Source: Bacillus spizizenii TU-B-10 (GTDB taxonomy: Bacteria; Bacillota; Bacilli; Bacillales; Bacillaceae). From it: 64,000 nt of DNA. Each line of letters begins with the position of its first letter. The first letter of the stretch is position 1. Below, piece by piece: positions 26,718-35,837 of this stretch. The notes beneath the pieces were generated by a model that saw nothing but the letters and a program-made list of their open reading frames with translations, was not told the origin of the DNA and searched no databases. The stretch covers positions 635,001-699,000 of the forward strand of contig NC_016047.1 of assembly GCF_000227465.1 (NCBI RefSeq). The letters run 5' to 3'. The position numbers and the translations under genes are program-made.

Positions 26718-27515
26718 ATGAAAAATTTTAATGTTGCTATTCCAACTCCATTTCATAATGATGAGAGTTTATATTTAGAAGGTTTTAATGACATTCTGGA
26801 CTACTTGACAGAAAATGAGATAGATTCTGTACTTGTATCTGCTACAACTGGTGAACAAAATTCAATGAGCATCGAAGAACGAATCCAGATTATTAATTAT
26901 TTTAATCAAAAAAAATTCAAAAATGTTGAACTTATGTTTGGTGTGTCAGCAACAAGAACCAAAGATGCAATAAAACTAATTAAGGAGCTTGAGGATTCTG
27001 TCTTTGACGCAATTCTAATTCAGTTCCCACCTTATATTCAACCAACTCAAAAACAGGCCATTAGCTATATTAATGAGTTGCTGCAACACACAACTAAAAA
27101 TGTAGTGCTTTATAATAATCCTTTTAAAACAGGATTTGAGCTAAGTGCTGAATCATTTGAAACTCTTATCAATCAAAAACATTCAAATCTTGTAGGACTT
27201 AAAGAAGAGAGCGATGCCAAACGTCATTCAAGTACAAACTTACCGGATGACTTTGTGATGTTCGCTGGTGGTGATATCAATCTTCCGGAAAAAATACTTA
27301 ATGGTTGTAATGGGCTGTCTAGTATGGTTGGGAATGTATATCCAAAGGAGATTAAACAACTATTTAATCAATTAATTTTGAATAAACCAGTTGATCTTAG
27401 GAAATTAAACGATTTAATTATTGAAGTTACAAGCGGTCAAGCAATAATGAATATAAAGAATCACTATAACTCTTTGGGAATAAAAGTAGGGCCATGTCGT
27501 TCCCCAATTAATTGA
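26718..27515 (+). CDS. DapA-superfamily aldolase/lyase
   Basis: Class I aldolase-fold protein of 265 residues related to dihydrodipicolinate synthase and N-acetylneuraminate lyase. Visible motifs are AIPTPFHNDESL at the start, SATTGEQNSMSIEERI (the GTTGE region), LYNNPFKTGFEL with the catalytic tyrosine, and the Schiff-base lysine in VGLKEESDAKRH. It is somewhat shorter than DapA (about 290), so it is unlikely to be the housekeeping enzyme. The ATG follows GGAGGTATTTC. It heads a run of six rightward genes; a specific substrate cannot be named. Confidence 0.75.
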   Translation: MKNFNVAIPTPFHNDESLYLEGFNDILDYLTENEIDSVLVSATTGEQNSMSIEERIQIINYFNQKKFKNVELMFGVSATRTKDAIKLIKELEDSVFDAILIQFPPYIQPTQKQAISYINELLQHTTKNVVLYNNPFKTGFELSAESFETLINQKHSNLVGLKEESDAKRHSSTNLPDDFVMFAGGDINLPEKILNGCNGLSSMVGNVYPKEIKQLFNQLILNKPVDLRKLNDLIIEVTSGQAIMNIKNHYNSLGIKVGPCRSPIN

Positions 27516-27663
27516 TTATAAGAGTGATTTAGTATTTATATACTTACAAACCAGTAACGATTTCACTGCTTGTAATCTTATTACATTGATGAAACACAAG
27601 TGCAGTTGAAGCAGTAAACATATTGCAACTTAAGGTGTCATTGGGTTATACGGAGGGTCAATA

Positions 27664-28917
27664 TTGATCATGGGTAATTCACAATTAACAAATTACGTAG
27701 GACAATCGCGGTTGGATTTAAAGCCTAGGATAGGATGGCTTATTTTAGGTATCATCCTAATTGGCGCAAACCTTAGAGCCTCACTAACATCAGTTGGTCA
27801 GCTAGTAGCTGCAATTCGTGATGACTTGGGGATTTCTAATACACTAGCAGGAGTCATAACCACAATACCTTTACTTGCTTTTGCATTTTTATCCCCTTTT
27901 GCTTCCAATTTAGCTCGGCGTTTTGGTATGGAGTTAACCTTATTAATTTCTTTAGTGATATTAACAATTGGGATTGGAGTACGTTCTTTTGTTGGAAAAG
28001 AAACATTATTTATAGGAACTGTTTTAATCGGATCATCTATTGCCATTTGCAATGTTTTATTACCCGGTCTTATCAAATATAACTTTATGAAGAAAATAGG
28101 TATGATGACAGGACTTTATGCAGTATCTATGAATTTATTTGGAGCTGTTGGCTCTGGTATAAGTATTCCCATTTCGTCATCTTTGGGTTTGGGGTGGTCA
28201 GGAGCCCTTGGATGTTGGGGACTTTTATCTCTGCTCACCATTTTCATTTGGCTACCACAACTGCAATATCAACAAAAGTCTGGTCAGGTTGAAAAAACTA
28301 GGGAGGAAGTTAAAGCAATAAGCTTATGGCGTTCAGAGCTAGCTTGGAATGTTACGTTATTTATGGGGTTTCAATCTTTCATTTTCTACACAGTGATTAC
28401 ATGGATACCTGAAATTCTTGAAGAGAAAGGGTTAAACACTCATGAAGCTGGCTGGACGTTGTCTTTAATGCAACTTGCTATGCTTCCTGTAACATTTCTC
28501 GTTTCTATTTTAGCTGGACGTTTAAAAAGCCAGCGGTTATTAGTAGCTGTATCTGCTTCTCTACTAATTTTTGGGTTTGCTGCTATCATATATGGGGATA
28601 AACTCCTTATGCCTTTATGGATGATCATAATTGGAATCGGAATTGGATTTGCATTTAGTTTAGCTATGATGTTCTTTAGTCTGCGTACTCAAAATGCTAA
28701 CGAGGCAGCTGAACTTTCAGGTATGGCTCAATCTTTAGGTTATCTTCTATCTGCTATAGGGCCTGTTTTATTTGGATGGTTACACGACATTACACATAAT
28801 TGGACTGTTTCTTTACTTATGTTAGTTTTTACTTCAGTTATTGTTTTGATCTCGGGTATAGGGGCAGCGAAAAACGAATATGTACCCATCAAGGGATCGA
28901 GTTTAAAGTCACTATAA
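27664..28917 (+). CDS. CynX/NimT-family MFS transporter (copy 1)
   Basis: Major facilitator of 417 residues of the CynX/NimT branch (cyanate and 2-nitroimidazole transporters). Signature stretches are GANLRASLTSVGQLV in helix 1, LLAFAFLSPFASNLARRFGM at loop 2-3, and LSGMAQSLGYLLSAIGPVLFG in the second half. The TTG at 27664 is six bases after GGAGGG; an ATG two codons later is possible. It is followed on the same strand by LysR and MOSC genes. A paralogue lies at 36527 with a different regulator. The substrate is unknown. Confidence 0.82.
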   Translation: MIMGNSQLTNYVGQSRLDLKPRIGWLILGIILIGANLRASLTSVGQLVAAIRDDLGISNTLAGVITTIPLLAFAFLSPFASNLARRFGMELTLLISLVILTIGIGVRSFVGKETLFIGTVLIGSSIAICNVLLPGLIKYNFMKKIGMMTGLYAVSMNLFGAVGSGISIPISSSLGLGWSGALGCWGLLSLLTIFIWLPQLQYQQKSGQVEKTREEVKAISLWRSELAWNVTLFMGFQSFIFYTVITWIPEILEEKGLNTHEAGWTLSLMQLAMLPVTFLVSILAGRLKSQRLLVAVSASLLIFGFAAIIYGDKLLMPLWMIIIGIGIGFAFSLAMMFFSLRTQNANEAAELSGMAQSLGYLLSAIGPVLFGWLHDITHNWTVSLLMLVFTSVIVLISGIGAAKNEYVPIKGSSLKSL

Positions 28918-29013
28918 TAGAGACAGACTAAAAAAAGTAGAACAGGTGCATAATTGTACACTCTTATGCCCCTTTTCAAACTGTATCTATTCATTTCCTA
29001 AAGGAGGCACTAG

Positions 29014-29904
29014 ATGGAATTAAAACAACTTGAATATTTCTATGCAGTATGCCAAGAACTTCATTTTACAAGAGCAGCTGAAAAAGTAGGAATTTCTCAG
29101 CCTTCTTTAAGTCAACAAATTAGATTATTGGAACATGAAATTGGCACTCCTTTATTCGATCGTATTGGTAAAAAAACAGCACTTACTGAATCAGGAAAGC
29201 TTCTCTTAAAGTATACTCGCAAAATTTTTTATGAGGTAGAACAGGCTAAAACCTCAATAGATGAATTGAATGGGCTTCAAAGAGGGACAATTTTGGTTGG
29301 AACTTTGTTGACAGTCGAGGATTACCTTATCACGCCTACTTTACTGAATTTTCACCAAAAATACCCTGGTGTGAAGATATCCGTTTTTGGGCTGCGCACT
29401 GGGGACATTCACAAACAACTCATAGAAAATAAGTTGGATTTGGGGATTGTATTCTTACCTATGAAAGGCGATGAATTAGAATCAATTTCTTTATCCACAG
29501 AGGAAATGGCTTTTGCAGTGCCTAAAGGTCACCCGTTAGAGAATCAGGAAATGTTAGATGTAGAGGTGCTAAAGACAACACCCTCGATTTTACTCCCTCA
29601 ACAGTATTTTATTAGGAAACTTATAGATGAAGCTTGTAAAGACTTAGGGTTCTTTCCTAAGCCGATTTTTGAAATTACAACCATGCAATCTTTAATTAAT
29701 ATGGTTATTAAAGGGGTAGGAGTAACAATACTTCCTAAACCTTATTTAGAGTACCTTAATCATCCTAATATAAGAATCATTCCAATTTTAAAATCTAATC
29801 TTTCTCGTGAAATTGGAGTTGTTTATAGAAAAGATAAATATTTGAGTACTGCAACTCATGCTTTTATTAGTGCTCTTAAAGAAACTGTATTTCATTCAAA
29901 TTAA
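29014..29904 (+). CDS. LysR-family regulator
   Basis: LysR-type regulator of 296 residues. The N-terminal winged HTH reads MELKQLEYFYAVCQELHFTR with KVGISQPSLSQQIRLLEHEI, and the C-terminal two-lobe effector domain begins near residue 90 (GTILVGTLLTVEDYL). The ATG follows AAAGGAGGCACTAG. Being on the same strand directly after a CynX-type transporter, it probably controls that gene, as CynR does in E. coli, though it is not divergent. The effector is unknown. Confidence 0.85.
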   Translation: MELKQLEYFYAVCQELHFTRAAEKVGISQPSLSQQIRLLEHEIGTPLFDRIGKKTALTESGKLLLKYTRKIFYEVEQAKTSIDELNGLQRGTILVGTLLTVEDYLITPTLLNFHQKYPGVKISVFGLRTGDIHKQLIENKLDLGIVFLPMKGDELESISLSTEEMAFAVPKGHPLENQEMLDVEVLKTTPSILLPQQYFIRKLIDEACKDLGFFPKPIFEITTMQSLINMVIKGVGVTILPKPYLEYLNHPNIRIIPILKSNLSREIGVVYRKDKYLSTATHAFISALKETVFHSN

Positions 29905-29979
29905 CTAGTGGAGACCTTGATTTGTTTTGAATACAGGACAAACTAACTCAGATCAACAAATGGCGATTGGAGGGGTATC

Positions 29980-30612
29980 ATGAATAGACAAATTATTCAT
30001 TTAGCTGTTGGAAAACCTAAGGAATATGATTGGAATAATAGAAAAGAAATGTCCGCGATAGGTAAGTCTACTGTATCATCTATTGAGCTGAAAAAATCCG
30101 GTTTCGTTGGTGATGATGTTGCTAACCACAAGTTCCACGGTGGTGTTGATCGAGCAGTATGTTTATACCCATTTGAGCATTATTCTTATTGGGAACGAAT
30201 GTTTAATAAAAAAATGACTCCGCCTATTTTTGGAGAAAATATTACTGCAACAGGCATGTTGGAAGAACAGGTTTGTATAGGTGATGTGTATAGAATAGGT
30301 AGTACCATCATTCAGGTAACACAAGGAAGAGTGCCATGTGCAACTATATCGAAATACAATGAAGAGAGAGATTTTCTGAAGAAAGTGGTTGAAACATGTC
30401 TAACCGGTTATTTTTTTCGGGTGCTAAAAGAAGGGACGATTGAGTCTAGTTCAGAAATAGAGCTTGTTGAAAAGGACCCATGTGAAATATCTGTACTTTC
30501 TGCCACACAAGTTCTTTTTCATCAAAAAGAGGATAAAAAATCAATTGAAGAAATATTGAAAATCGATGCTCTCGCAGAGGATTGGCGGAAAAGGTTTTTA
30601 AAACTGTTATGA
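29980..30612 (+). CDS. MOSC-domain protein (YflK/YiiM-like)
   Basis: MOSC-domain protein of 210 residues. Members relate to the C-terminal part of molybdenum cofactor sulfurase and to YiiM, which reduces N-hydroxylated compounds with a molybdenum cofactor. Motifs visible are GFVGDDVANHKFHGGVDRAV with the conserved HGG, FGENITATGMLE, IGSTIIQVTQGRVPCATIS with the conserved cysteine, and CLTGYFFRVL. The ATG follows GGAGGGGTATC. It is 75 bases after the LysR gene. Its natural partner and substrate are unknown. Confidence 0.82.
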   Translation: MNRQIIHLAVGKPKEYDWNNRKEMSAIGKSTVSSIELKKSGFVGDDVANHKFHGGVDRAVCLYPFEHYSYWERMFNKKMTPPIFGENITATGMLEEQVCIGDVYRIGSTIIQVTQGRVPCATISKYNEERDFLKKVVETCLTGYFFRVLKEGTIESSSEIELVEKDPCEISVLSATQVLFHQKEDKKSIEEILKIDALAEDWRKRFLKLL

Positions 30613-30707
30613 GTTCCTAGCATGGAGTTGTTCAAAAAATTTGATTCGTTGAAATTTAGTTATTGAAATTTTCGTAGATGGAATGTGGAATTTTGGAGTT
30701 GAACTAT

Positions 30708-31334
30708 ATGTTTGGAATTCATGATCTTTTTTTGTTTGTATTGTCATCATTTGTTTTTATAGCTGCTCCTGGCATAGACGCTGTGTTTGTATTAAGCAGA
30801 AGTATCTCAAATGGCAGAGCAAGTGGTTTTGCTGCATCTGCTGGAATTGCTACCGGTGCTTTTGTTCACACAATACTTGCTACTGTTGGATTATCTATTA
30901 TCTTAGCTAAGTCGGTTGTTCTGTTTACTGCTATAAAACTTGTGGGAGGGCTATATTTAATCTACATTGGAATGAAAGCACTTCTTAAGAAAAATGACGG
31001 AATAACTTTAAAGGATGCAGCTAACGAGACGCTTAAAAAACATTATATCCAGGGGGTTATTACAAACATCGCTAACCCTAAAAACATTCTGTTCTATTTA
31101 TCATTTTTGCCTCAGTTTGCATCAACATCAGGGTCGACTGTGTCATTGTCATTTCTTATTTTAGGGAGCATCTTCGCCGTAATAGCCTTATTGTGGTACA
31201 TCTTAGTCACGTACTTTTCAACTATGGCCACAAAAACACTTAAAGACAACAAGAAATTCAATAATATCCTCAATAAAGTTTCTGGAACAGTATTTATTGC
31301 TCTTGGCTGTAAGTTGATGGTTAGTCAAAAATAA
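30708..31334 (+). CDS. LysE/RhtB-family amino-acid exporter
   Basis: LysE-superfamily translocator of 208 residues with about six helices. The family motif is visible as APGIDAVFVLSRSISNGRAS near the N-terminus, and NPKNILFYLSFLPQF in the middle is characteristic of RhtB-type exporters. The ATG at 30708 is chosen because GGAG lies nine bases upstream; an earlier in-frame ATG lacks a site. The exported substrate cannot be told. A hairpin follows at 31340. Confidence 0.85.
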   Translation: MFGIHDLFLFVLSSFVFIAAPGIDAVFVLSRSISNGRASGFAASAGIATGAFVHTILATVGLSIILAKSVVLFTAIKLVGGLYLIYIGMKALLKKNDGITLKDAANETLKKHYIQGVITNIANPKNILFYLSFLPQFASTSGSTVSLSFLILGSIFAVIALLWYILVTYFSTMATKTLKDNKKFNNILNKVSGTVFIALGCKLMVSQK

Positions 31335-31339
31335 TTTTT

Positions 31340-31367
31340 AAGGAGTAGACATAAATGTCTACTCCTT
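31340..31367. terminator. Perfect palindrome after the LysE gene
   Basis: AAGGAGTAGACAT and ATGTCTACTCCTT pair perfectly around AA. The T-run is poor (CCTTAAAG), so it may be a weak terminator or an RNA-stabilising hairpin. Confidence 0.55.
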
Positions 31368-31453
31368 AAAGCAGCCGTCCAAGTATATGTCATATCGTCA
31401 CCTTAGTTCAAAAATATAAAACTAATATTAGGGAGTATAGGGGAGAGAATAAT

Positions 31454-31825
31454 GTGGAAATAATCGCAACTATTTTAGTAGGGATCGTAGCATTAGAACA
31501 TTTATTCATTATGATCCTTGAAATGTTTTTTATTGATTCAAAGGCGGCAAAACGCGCGTTCAAATTGCCAAGGCATTTAGAAGGAGATCGAAACGTAGCC
31601 GTTATGTTTGCAAACCAAGGTTTATATAATGGATTTCTAGCTGCTGGTCTCATTTGGGGACTTATACTTGGGCTCAATCCAATTGGCTATATGGTTCAAT
31701 TATTTTTCGTAATTTGTGTGGTAGTAGCAGCCATTTTCGGAGGTTTCACATCAAATAAATCAATTATTGTGAAACAAGGACTTCCAGCTATTTTAGCACT
31801 AGTTACCCTTTTATCTGTGATGTAG
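31454..31825 (+). CDS. DUF1304 membrane protein
   Basis: Integral membrane protein of 123 residues with four hydrophobic segments. It matches the DUF1304 pattern: ALEHLFIMILEMFF in helix 1, then RHLEGDRNVAVMFANQGLYN in the first loop, and GGFTSNKSIIVKQGLPAIL near the end. The function of this family is not known. The start is GTG at 31454, preceded by GGGGAGAGAATAAT. It is the last gene of block D and repeat R5 follows after 130 bases. Confidence 0.8.
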   Translation: MEIIATILVGIVALEHLFIMILEMFFIDSKAAKRAFKLPRHLEGDRNVAVMFANQGLYNGFLAAGLIWGLILGLNPIGYMVQLFFVICVVVAAIFGGFTSNKSIIVKQGLPAILALVTLLSVM

Positions 31826-31954
31826 ATCCCAAGCATTTTAATAACAAGAGCCCTTTTTTGAAAAAAGTATAGAACATGTAAGCATTGAGTTGTCAATTAT
31901 GATGTTCCTTAATTGGCAACTTTTTTATGAAATCAAATGAGTATGTATTGATTA

Positions 31955-32067
31955 TTCTAAGGCCAAGTGGGTGAATAACCCGTGGAGGTTCAAGTCCTCT
32001 CGGCCGCATCCCAATAATACCCAGGGTTTAATCACCTTTGGTATTATTTTTTTGCGGAAAATACGGC
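31955..32067 (+). repeat. Repeat R5: tRNA-Leu 3' half plus terminator
   Basis: The tRNA part is very well kept from GTGGGTGAATAACCCGTGG to CTCGGCCGCATC, but the anticodon side is changed (TCTAAGGCCAAGTGG). The right side (CCAATAATACCCAGGG, ACCTTTGGTATTATTTTTTT, then GCGGAAAATACGGC) matches R3 rather than R1. The interval to the desaturase stop holds nothing else. Confidence 0.88.
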
Positions 32068-32193
32068 AACAAATGTACCACATTGTCGAGTCACTAAAAA
32101 AGTGCTGACCTCTGCACAAAACCGTTGCGCGAGTCTGCACTTTTATTCTGCAAGATACACTGTCCCTTATTATCGATTATATGGGGAGTTTAT

Positions 32194-33222
32194 TTAATCC
32201 GTTCCTAGCCGCGCTGACACTTGGCTTTTAGAAGCTTTTTTTAAGTGGCTAAAACCGACAAATTTTTTGCCTTCTTCATCCCATAGGCGGAACTTTAACG
32301 ACTTAAGACTTGTTGCCAGTGTAATGGTCGGAACGTTTTGCAATGGTTCAGTGTTGTTATGCGCTTTTTCAAGCTTATAGTTTGGGACTCTCGGGCTTAA
32401 ATGATGAACATGATGGAAACCGATATTTCCTGTTAGCCATTGCATAACTTTTGGTAGCTTATAAAAAGAACTCCCTTCAACTGCTGCTTTTACATATTCC
32501 CAATGCTCATCTTCTTCAAAATAAGAATCCTCAAACGTGTGCTGAATATAAAACATCCAAATTCCGAGAGATCCTGATATCATAAAAATGGGCACCTGAA
32601 CCAGCAGGAAGTTTTGCCAGCCAATAACCCAACATAAAAGTGCTGCCAAAGTGACGATCCCCAGGTTCGTTACATACGTATTCATCCGTTCTTTGCGTTT
32701 TGCCCCTTTACGATTAAAACGATTGGTAATCCCGAAGACGTAAATCGGCCCAATCATAAACATAACAAACGGATTTCTGTACAAACGGTACATGATTTTT
32801 GTCTTAGTTGAGGCTTTCTTATATTCTTCAACGGTAAGTACCCAAATATCGCCTGTACCGCGTTTGTCCAGGTTGCTGCTTGTCGCATGATGGACAGAAT
32901 GGTCGTGTGACCAATGATCAAAAGGGTGCAGAGTCAGAATTCCTGTTATTGTTCCAAGGATTCGATTCGCCTTTCTGTTCTTAAAAAAGGAATAGTGGCA
33001 GCAATCATGAAAGATGATAAAGGTTCTTACTAAAAAACCTGCCGCAACGACAGAAATCGCTAATGTAAGGAAATAAGAAATCGACAAACTCTTATATGCC
33101 AAACACCATAGCAGGAAAAATGGTACCAATGTGTTAATGATTTGACAAATACTTTTTTGTAAATCGGACTTTTCATAAGGTGTAACCAGTTTTCTCAAAG
33201 TCCTTAGGTTTTGTTCTTTCAT
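32194..33222 (-). CDS. Acyl-lipid desaturase, Des-like second copy
   Basis: Membrane fatty-acid desaturase of 342 residues, similar throughout to the delta-5 phospholipid desaturase Des. The three histidine boxes are present: HDCCH near 73-77, HDHSVHH near 105-111 and HHVHH near 271-275. Shared stretches include ATSSNLDKRGTGDIW and AAVEGSSFYKLPK. It acts on membrane phospholipids with ferredoxin or flavodoxin. The known des gene lies elsewhere beside desK-desR, and those are absent here, so this is an additional accessory copy with unknown control. The ATG follows AAGGGGAAACTTTT. It lies 750 bases from the cold-shock gene cspC. Confidence 0.85.
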   Translation of the reverse strand: MKEQNLRTLRKLVTPYEKSDLQKSICQIINTLVPFFLLWCLAYKSLSISYFLTLAISVVAAGFLVRTFIIFHDCCHYSFFKNRKANRILGTITGILTLHPFDHWSHDHSVHHATSSNLDKRGTGDIWVLTVEEYKKASTKTKIMYRLYRNPFVMFMIGPIYVFGITNRFNRKGAKRKERMNTYVTNLGIVTLAALLCWVIGWQNFLLVQVPIFMISGSLGIWMFYIQHTFEDSYFEEDEHWEYVKAAVEGSSFYKLPKVMQWLTGNIGFHHVHHLSPRVPNYKLEKAHNNTEPLQNVPTITLATSLKSLKFRLWDEEGKKFVGFSHLKKASKSQVSARLGTD

Positions 33223-33822
33223 TTTTAAAAGTTTCCCCTTCCCTGATGATCTTCTAAGTGTAGAAAACGTTTTATAGCCTTTGAAGGCCCAACGTCATAC
33301 ACCACATATATGATAAGTATTCTTCCCCTCTATCTGTGAAATTATTGGAAATGATAAACTGATTTCCAGTTCAATTACATCTTTATTAGCAGAGCCAGCC
33401 GGGATACAAATGGTGTATGAAGATTATACCCGGCTCTTTATCGGGCCAAACTCGCTCACTGCTCCCCTATGGGAATCGATTTATTTAGACCGTGAACATT
33501 GATTGTTTGAGGTGAAAAGGTTTTGGAAAGTGATAATGAAGTAATGAGGATATCCATGAGTGACTGTTTGGAAACATCTGCAGTAACAAAGTTTTACGAG
33601 TGAACAGCCCTGCCTTTAAAAGATTATCTTGTACTTGAACAAGAAACAGCTGAGCTTTTTGACAATCATTAATGAAGTACTATTAAGCAAAGAAAAAGGT
33701 TTGAAGACACTCGTGATTCATTTTCACAGTGTTTTCAAACCATAGTTATTAATAGGCCTCTTATTCGCACTGGCATCCATATGTTTAACAAATAATGCCA
33801 TGAATAAAACGACAATATTAAT
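33223..33822. other. Region between the desaturase and the cspC promoter
   Basis: It contains the desaturase leader, a stem-loop around 33386-33446 built from AGAGCC and CCCGGCTCT parts, a 49-codon frame with one in-frame stop (33523-33672), and a GTTTTCAAACCA hairpin near 33720-33745. No intact gene is visible. Confidence 0.5.
33523..33672 (+). pseudogene. Short frame interrupted by one TGA
   Basis: A TTG preceded by GAGGTGAAAAGGTT opens a frame reading MESDNEVMRISMSDCLETSA, then TGA at 33601, then continuing in the same frame TALPLKDYLVLEQETAELFD to a TAA. The codon content looks coding. I do not recognise it; it is probably the remnant of a small gene. Confidence 0.3.
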
Positions 33823-33851
33823 TTGCAGTTATTTCCGTTTCGTGTTATGAT
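33823..33851 (+). promoter_or_regulatory. cspC promoter with a long cold-shock leader
   Basis: TTGCAG (33823-33828), a 17-base spacer and TATGAT (33846-33851) with an extended TG before the -10. The start near 33858 gives a leader of about 110 nt, the length typical for cold-shock mRNAs whose leader folding controls translation. Confidence 0.65.
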
Positions 33852-33957
33852 AAAGAAGAATTATTTTTGTTCGGTGTAAAGGATAGTATGAATATTGACT
33901 TTTCGTCTTGATGATACTTTGGGCAAGGATAGTATACACTGTGTGGTTACACACTAG

Positions 33958-34170
<213 letters not shown>

Positions 34171-34189
34171 TCTTCAATCGTTTATACAA

Positions 34190-34219
34190 ACAGGCTCTTT
34201 CTATAGGGCCTGTTTTTTT
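34190..34219 (+). terminator. cspC terminator
   Basis: ACAGGC and GCCTGT stem around TCTTTCTATAGG with T7. Confidence 0.85.
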
Positions 34220-34242
34220 ATGTTCTCTTAATAATTCTCAAT

Positions 34243-34271
34243 AAAAAACCCTACTCAACGTTCGAGTAGGG
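34243..34271 (-). terminator. Terminator for leftward transcription
   Basis: CCCTACTC and GAGTAGGG stem around AACGTTC, with six A on the left, which read as a T-run on the minus strand. Confidence 0.75.
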
Positions 34272-34948
34272 AGATGCTACAAGGTAATAGAAAAAGATTT
34301 AAAACTTCAAAGGTTTGTTTACAGTATAACATACTGGATTGACAATATGCGGAATGTATATAAATTAATTACTTTTCTTTTCGAATGCAACTGCATTTTA
34401 TTCATTCTTTTTTCACTAATCTGCCCGTTAATTTAACTACAAGATTAAATGAATCATAAAAATGATTTCTAGTTCTAGAACTTCGTCATTTTTTTATTGT
34501 GGGCCATATATTTAAATGTTAACAACCCGTGTATCTCTTTTATGAAAAGAAGATAAACAATTACTATTCACTTTCGCAGTGGATATAAGAAATTCTTAAA
34601 GATAGAGTGGAAATTGAATGTTTTATCTACAAGAAATAATCACTTAGAGATACCTAAAACAATGAAAGCCCTACCTCTCTTCCATCCTTACGGCTCCTTG
34701 TCCGTGCCAGTGTGAATCAGGATTACAAACATCAAGTGACTATTTCATCGAGTTTTTTTGATCAAACTTCAAATGTTGTAGAAAAAATGTAAATAATAAA
34801 AATGGATTAGATTGTAGGAATAACAAAAGAGGTTAATGTTTTATAAGTAAGTTGAAGAAGTTGAACGTTTTTGAAATGGCTTTACTTTTTATCGTGATAT
34901 TATCGAAAAATTCGGGATTTTCATGCGATACATTCTCTATAATTAACC

Positions 34949-35410
34949 TTAACAAAAACTTTTTATTTGTTTTTCAGTGATTCCTTTAATTACTTCCAGT
35001 TCACTAATCAAAAATTCATATGCATTATCCAACATTTTTTTTTCGCTTGCATTAAGTGCTTTTTCTTTCTTCATACGCAGTAAATCACGTACAACTTCAG
35101 CGCCTTCTTGTATTTCACCCGTTTTTATTTTGTTCGTGTTTACTATATACCTTTGCTTCCATGGCAGTAACCTATCTGATTCTCCATGCTGAAAAATGTG
35201 TATAATGTGTTTTAATGCACGTATATCAGTAACTGGTCGGATACTTGAGCTCAATATTTTACGCGTTGGAATCATAACTTGCATATTACTAATCGTCATT
35301 TTTATAACATAATACTGTTGTTTTTTCCCTAAGATTTCTTTTTCTTCTATAGCTTCAATTATACCTGCTCCGTGCATTGGATAAACAATGTTATCGCCAA
35401 TTTGAAACAT
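34949..35410 (-). CDS. ydeB: CarD/CdnL-like RNA polymerase-binding protein YdeB
   Basis: Protein of 153 residues with the CarD_CdnL_TRCF RNA polymerase-interacting domain at the N-terminus (MFQIGDNIVYPMHGAGIIEA) and an all-helical C-terminal part (SEKKMLDNAYEFLISELEVI). CarD proteins bind the RNAP beta subunit and stabilise open promoter complexes. The ATG at 35410 is chosen because GGAGGTGGATGAT precedes it and the domain begins there; the open frame reaches 35452. The ribosome binding site lies inside a 19-base inverted repeat (35416-35464), so translation may be regulated by RNA folding. Its place next to cspC matches strain 168. Confidence 0.9.
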   Translation of the reverse strand: MFQIGDNIVYPMHGAGIIEAIEEKEILGKKQQYYVIKMTISNMQVMIPTRKILSSSIRPVTDIRALKHIIHIFQHGESDRLLPWKQRYIVNTNKIKTGEIQEGAEVVRDLLRMKKEKALNASEKKMLDNAYEFLISELEVIKGITEKQIKSFC

Positions 35411-35415
35411 ATCAT

Positions 35416-35464
35416 CCACCTCCATGTATGGTAACCTTCTTAAGATTACCATATATGGAGGTGG
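35416..35464. promoter_or_regulatory. 19-base inverted repeat covering the ydeB ribosome binding site
   Basis: Arms 35416-35434 and 35446-35464 are complementary with one mismatch, around an 11-base loop (CCTTCTTAAGA). On the minus strand the GGAGGTGG of ydeB forms the end of the stem. In RNA this would hide the ribosome binding site; in DNA it could be an operator. Confidence 0.75.
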
Positions 35465-35754
35465 AATATCAAACTTTTAATAATAACATGATCATTTTTT
35501 CGTTGTCAACAACTTTTTTAGAAAATCAGATCAAGCAAAAAGAATAGGGAACGTGTCGGATTCCCAATAAAGGAAAGGGCAATGGTCCGTGTATATCCTG
35601 AAACCCGACTAATTAATATCAATCAGTTTTTCATTGAAAATGAGTTATTAAATCTCCTTTTAGGTATCTTTTTTGTAAGGGATTTCTGTATTGCTGTTAA
35701 ATTCAATATCTTTACATGAGCAGCAGGTTTCCCTTTCATTGGCTTATTATTTTC
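35465..35754. other. AT-rich spacer between ydeB and the FadR-type gene
   Basis: About 290 bases in which I see no gene. A weak leftward frame across 35623-35739 has no usable start signal. Confidence 0.4.
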
Positions 35755-35810
35755 TTGTCTTAATTTTAGAGGCGTGATAAAATACCGATTAACCAAACAT
35801 CCTATGTTTG
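35755..35810 (+). promoter_or_regulatory. Promoter and operator of the FadR-type regulator
   Basis: TTGTCT (35755-35760), 17 bases, TAAAAT (35778-35783). The 17-base palindrome CAAACATCCTATGTTTG (35794-35810) lies just after the expected start, the place of an autorepressor operator. Confidence 0.6.
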
Positions 35811-35837
35811 ATAAGTGCTTTACAGGAGGATAAACAC

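Larger units (their letters stand above)
34171..34948. other. Long region without genes between cspC and ydeB
   Basis: After the cspC terminator and a terminator for leftward transcription (34243-34271) there are about 680 bases without a convincing reading frame. A GC-richer patch near 34670-34740 stands out from the AT-rich surroundings. A leftward transcript from ydeB would run through it to the terminator, as a long 3' untranslated region or a separate RNA. Confidence 0.5.

Noticed and set aside
32194-33222. Naming the desaturase des
   Set aside because: It is similar throughout, but the usual des neighbours desK-desR are absent and des lies elsewhere in B. subtilis, so the symbol is withheld.
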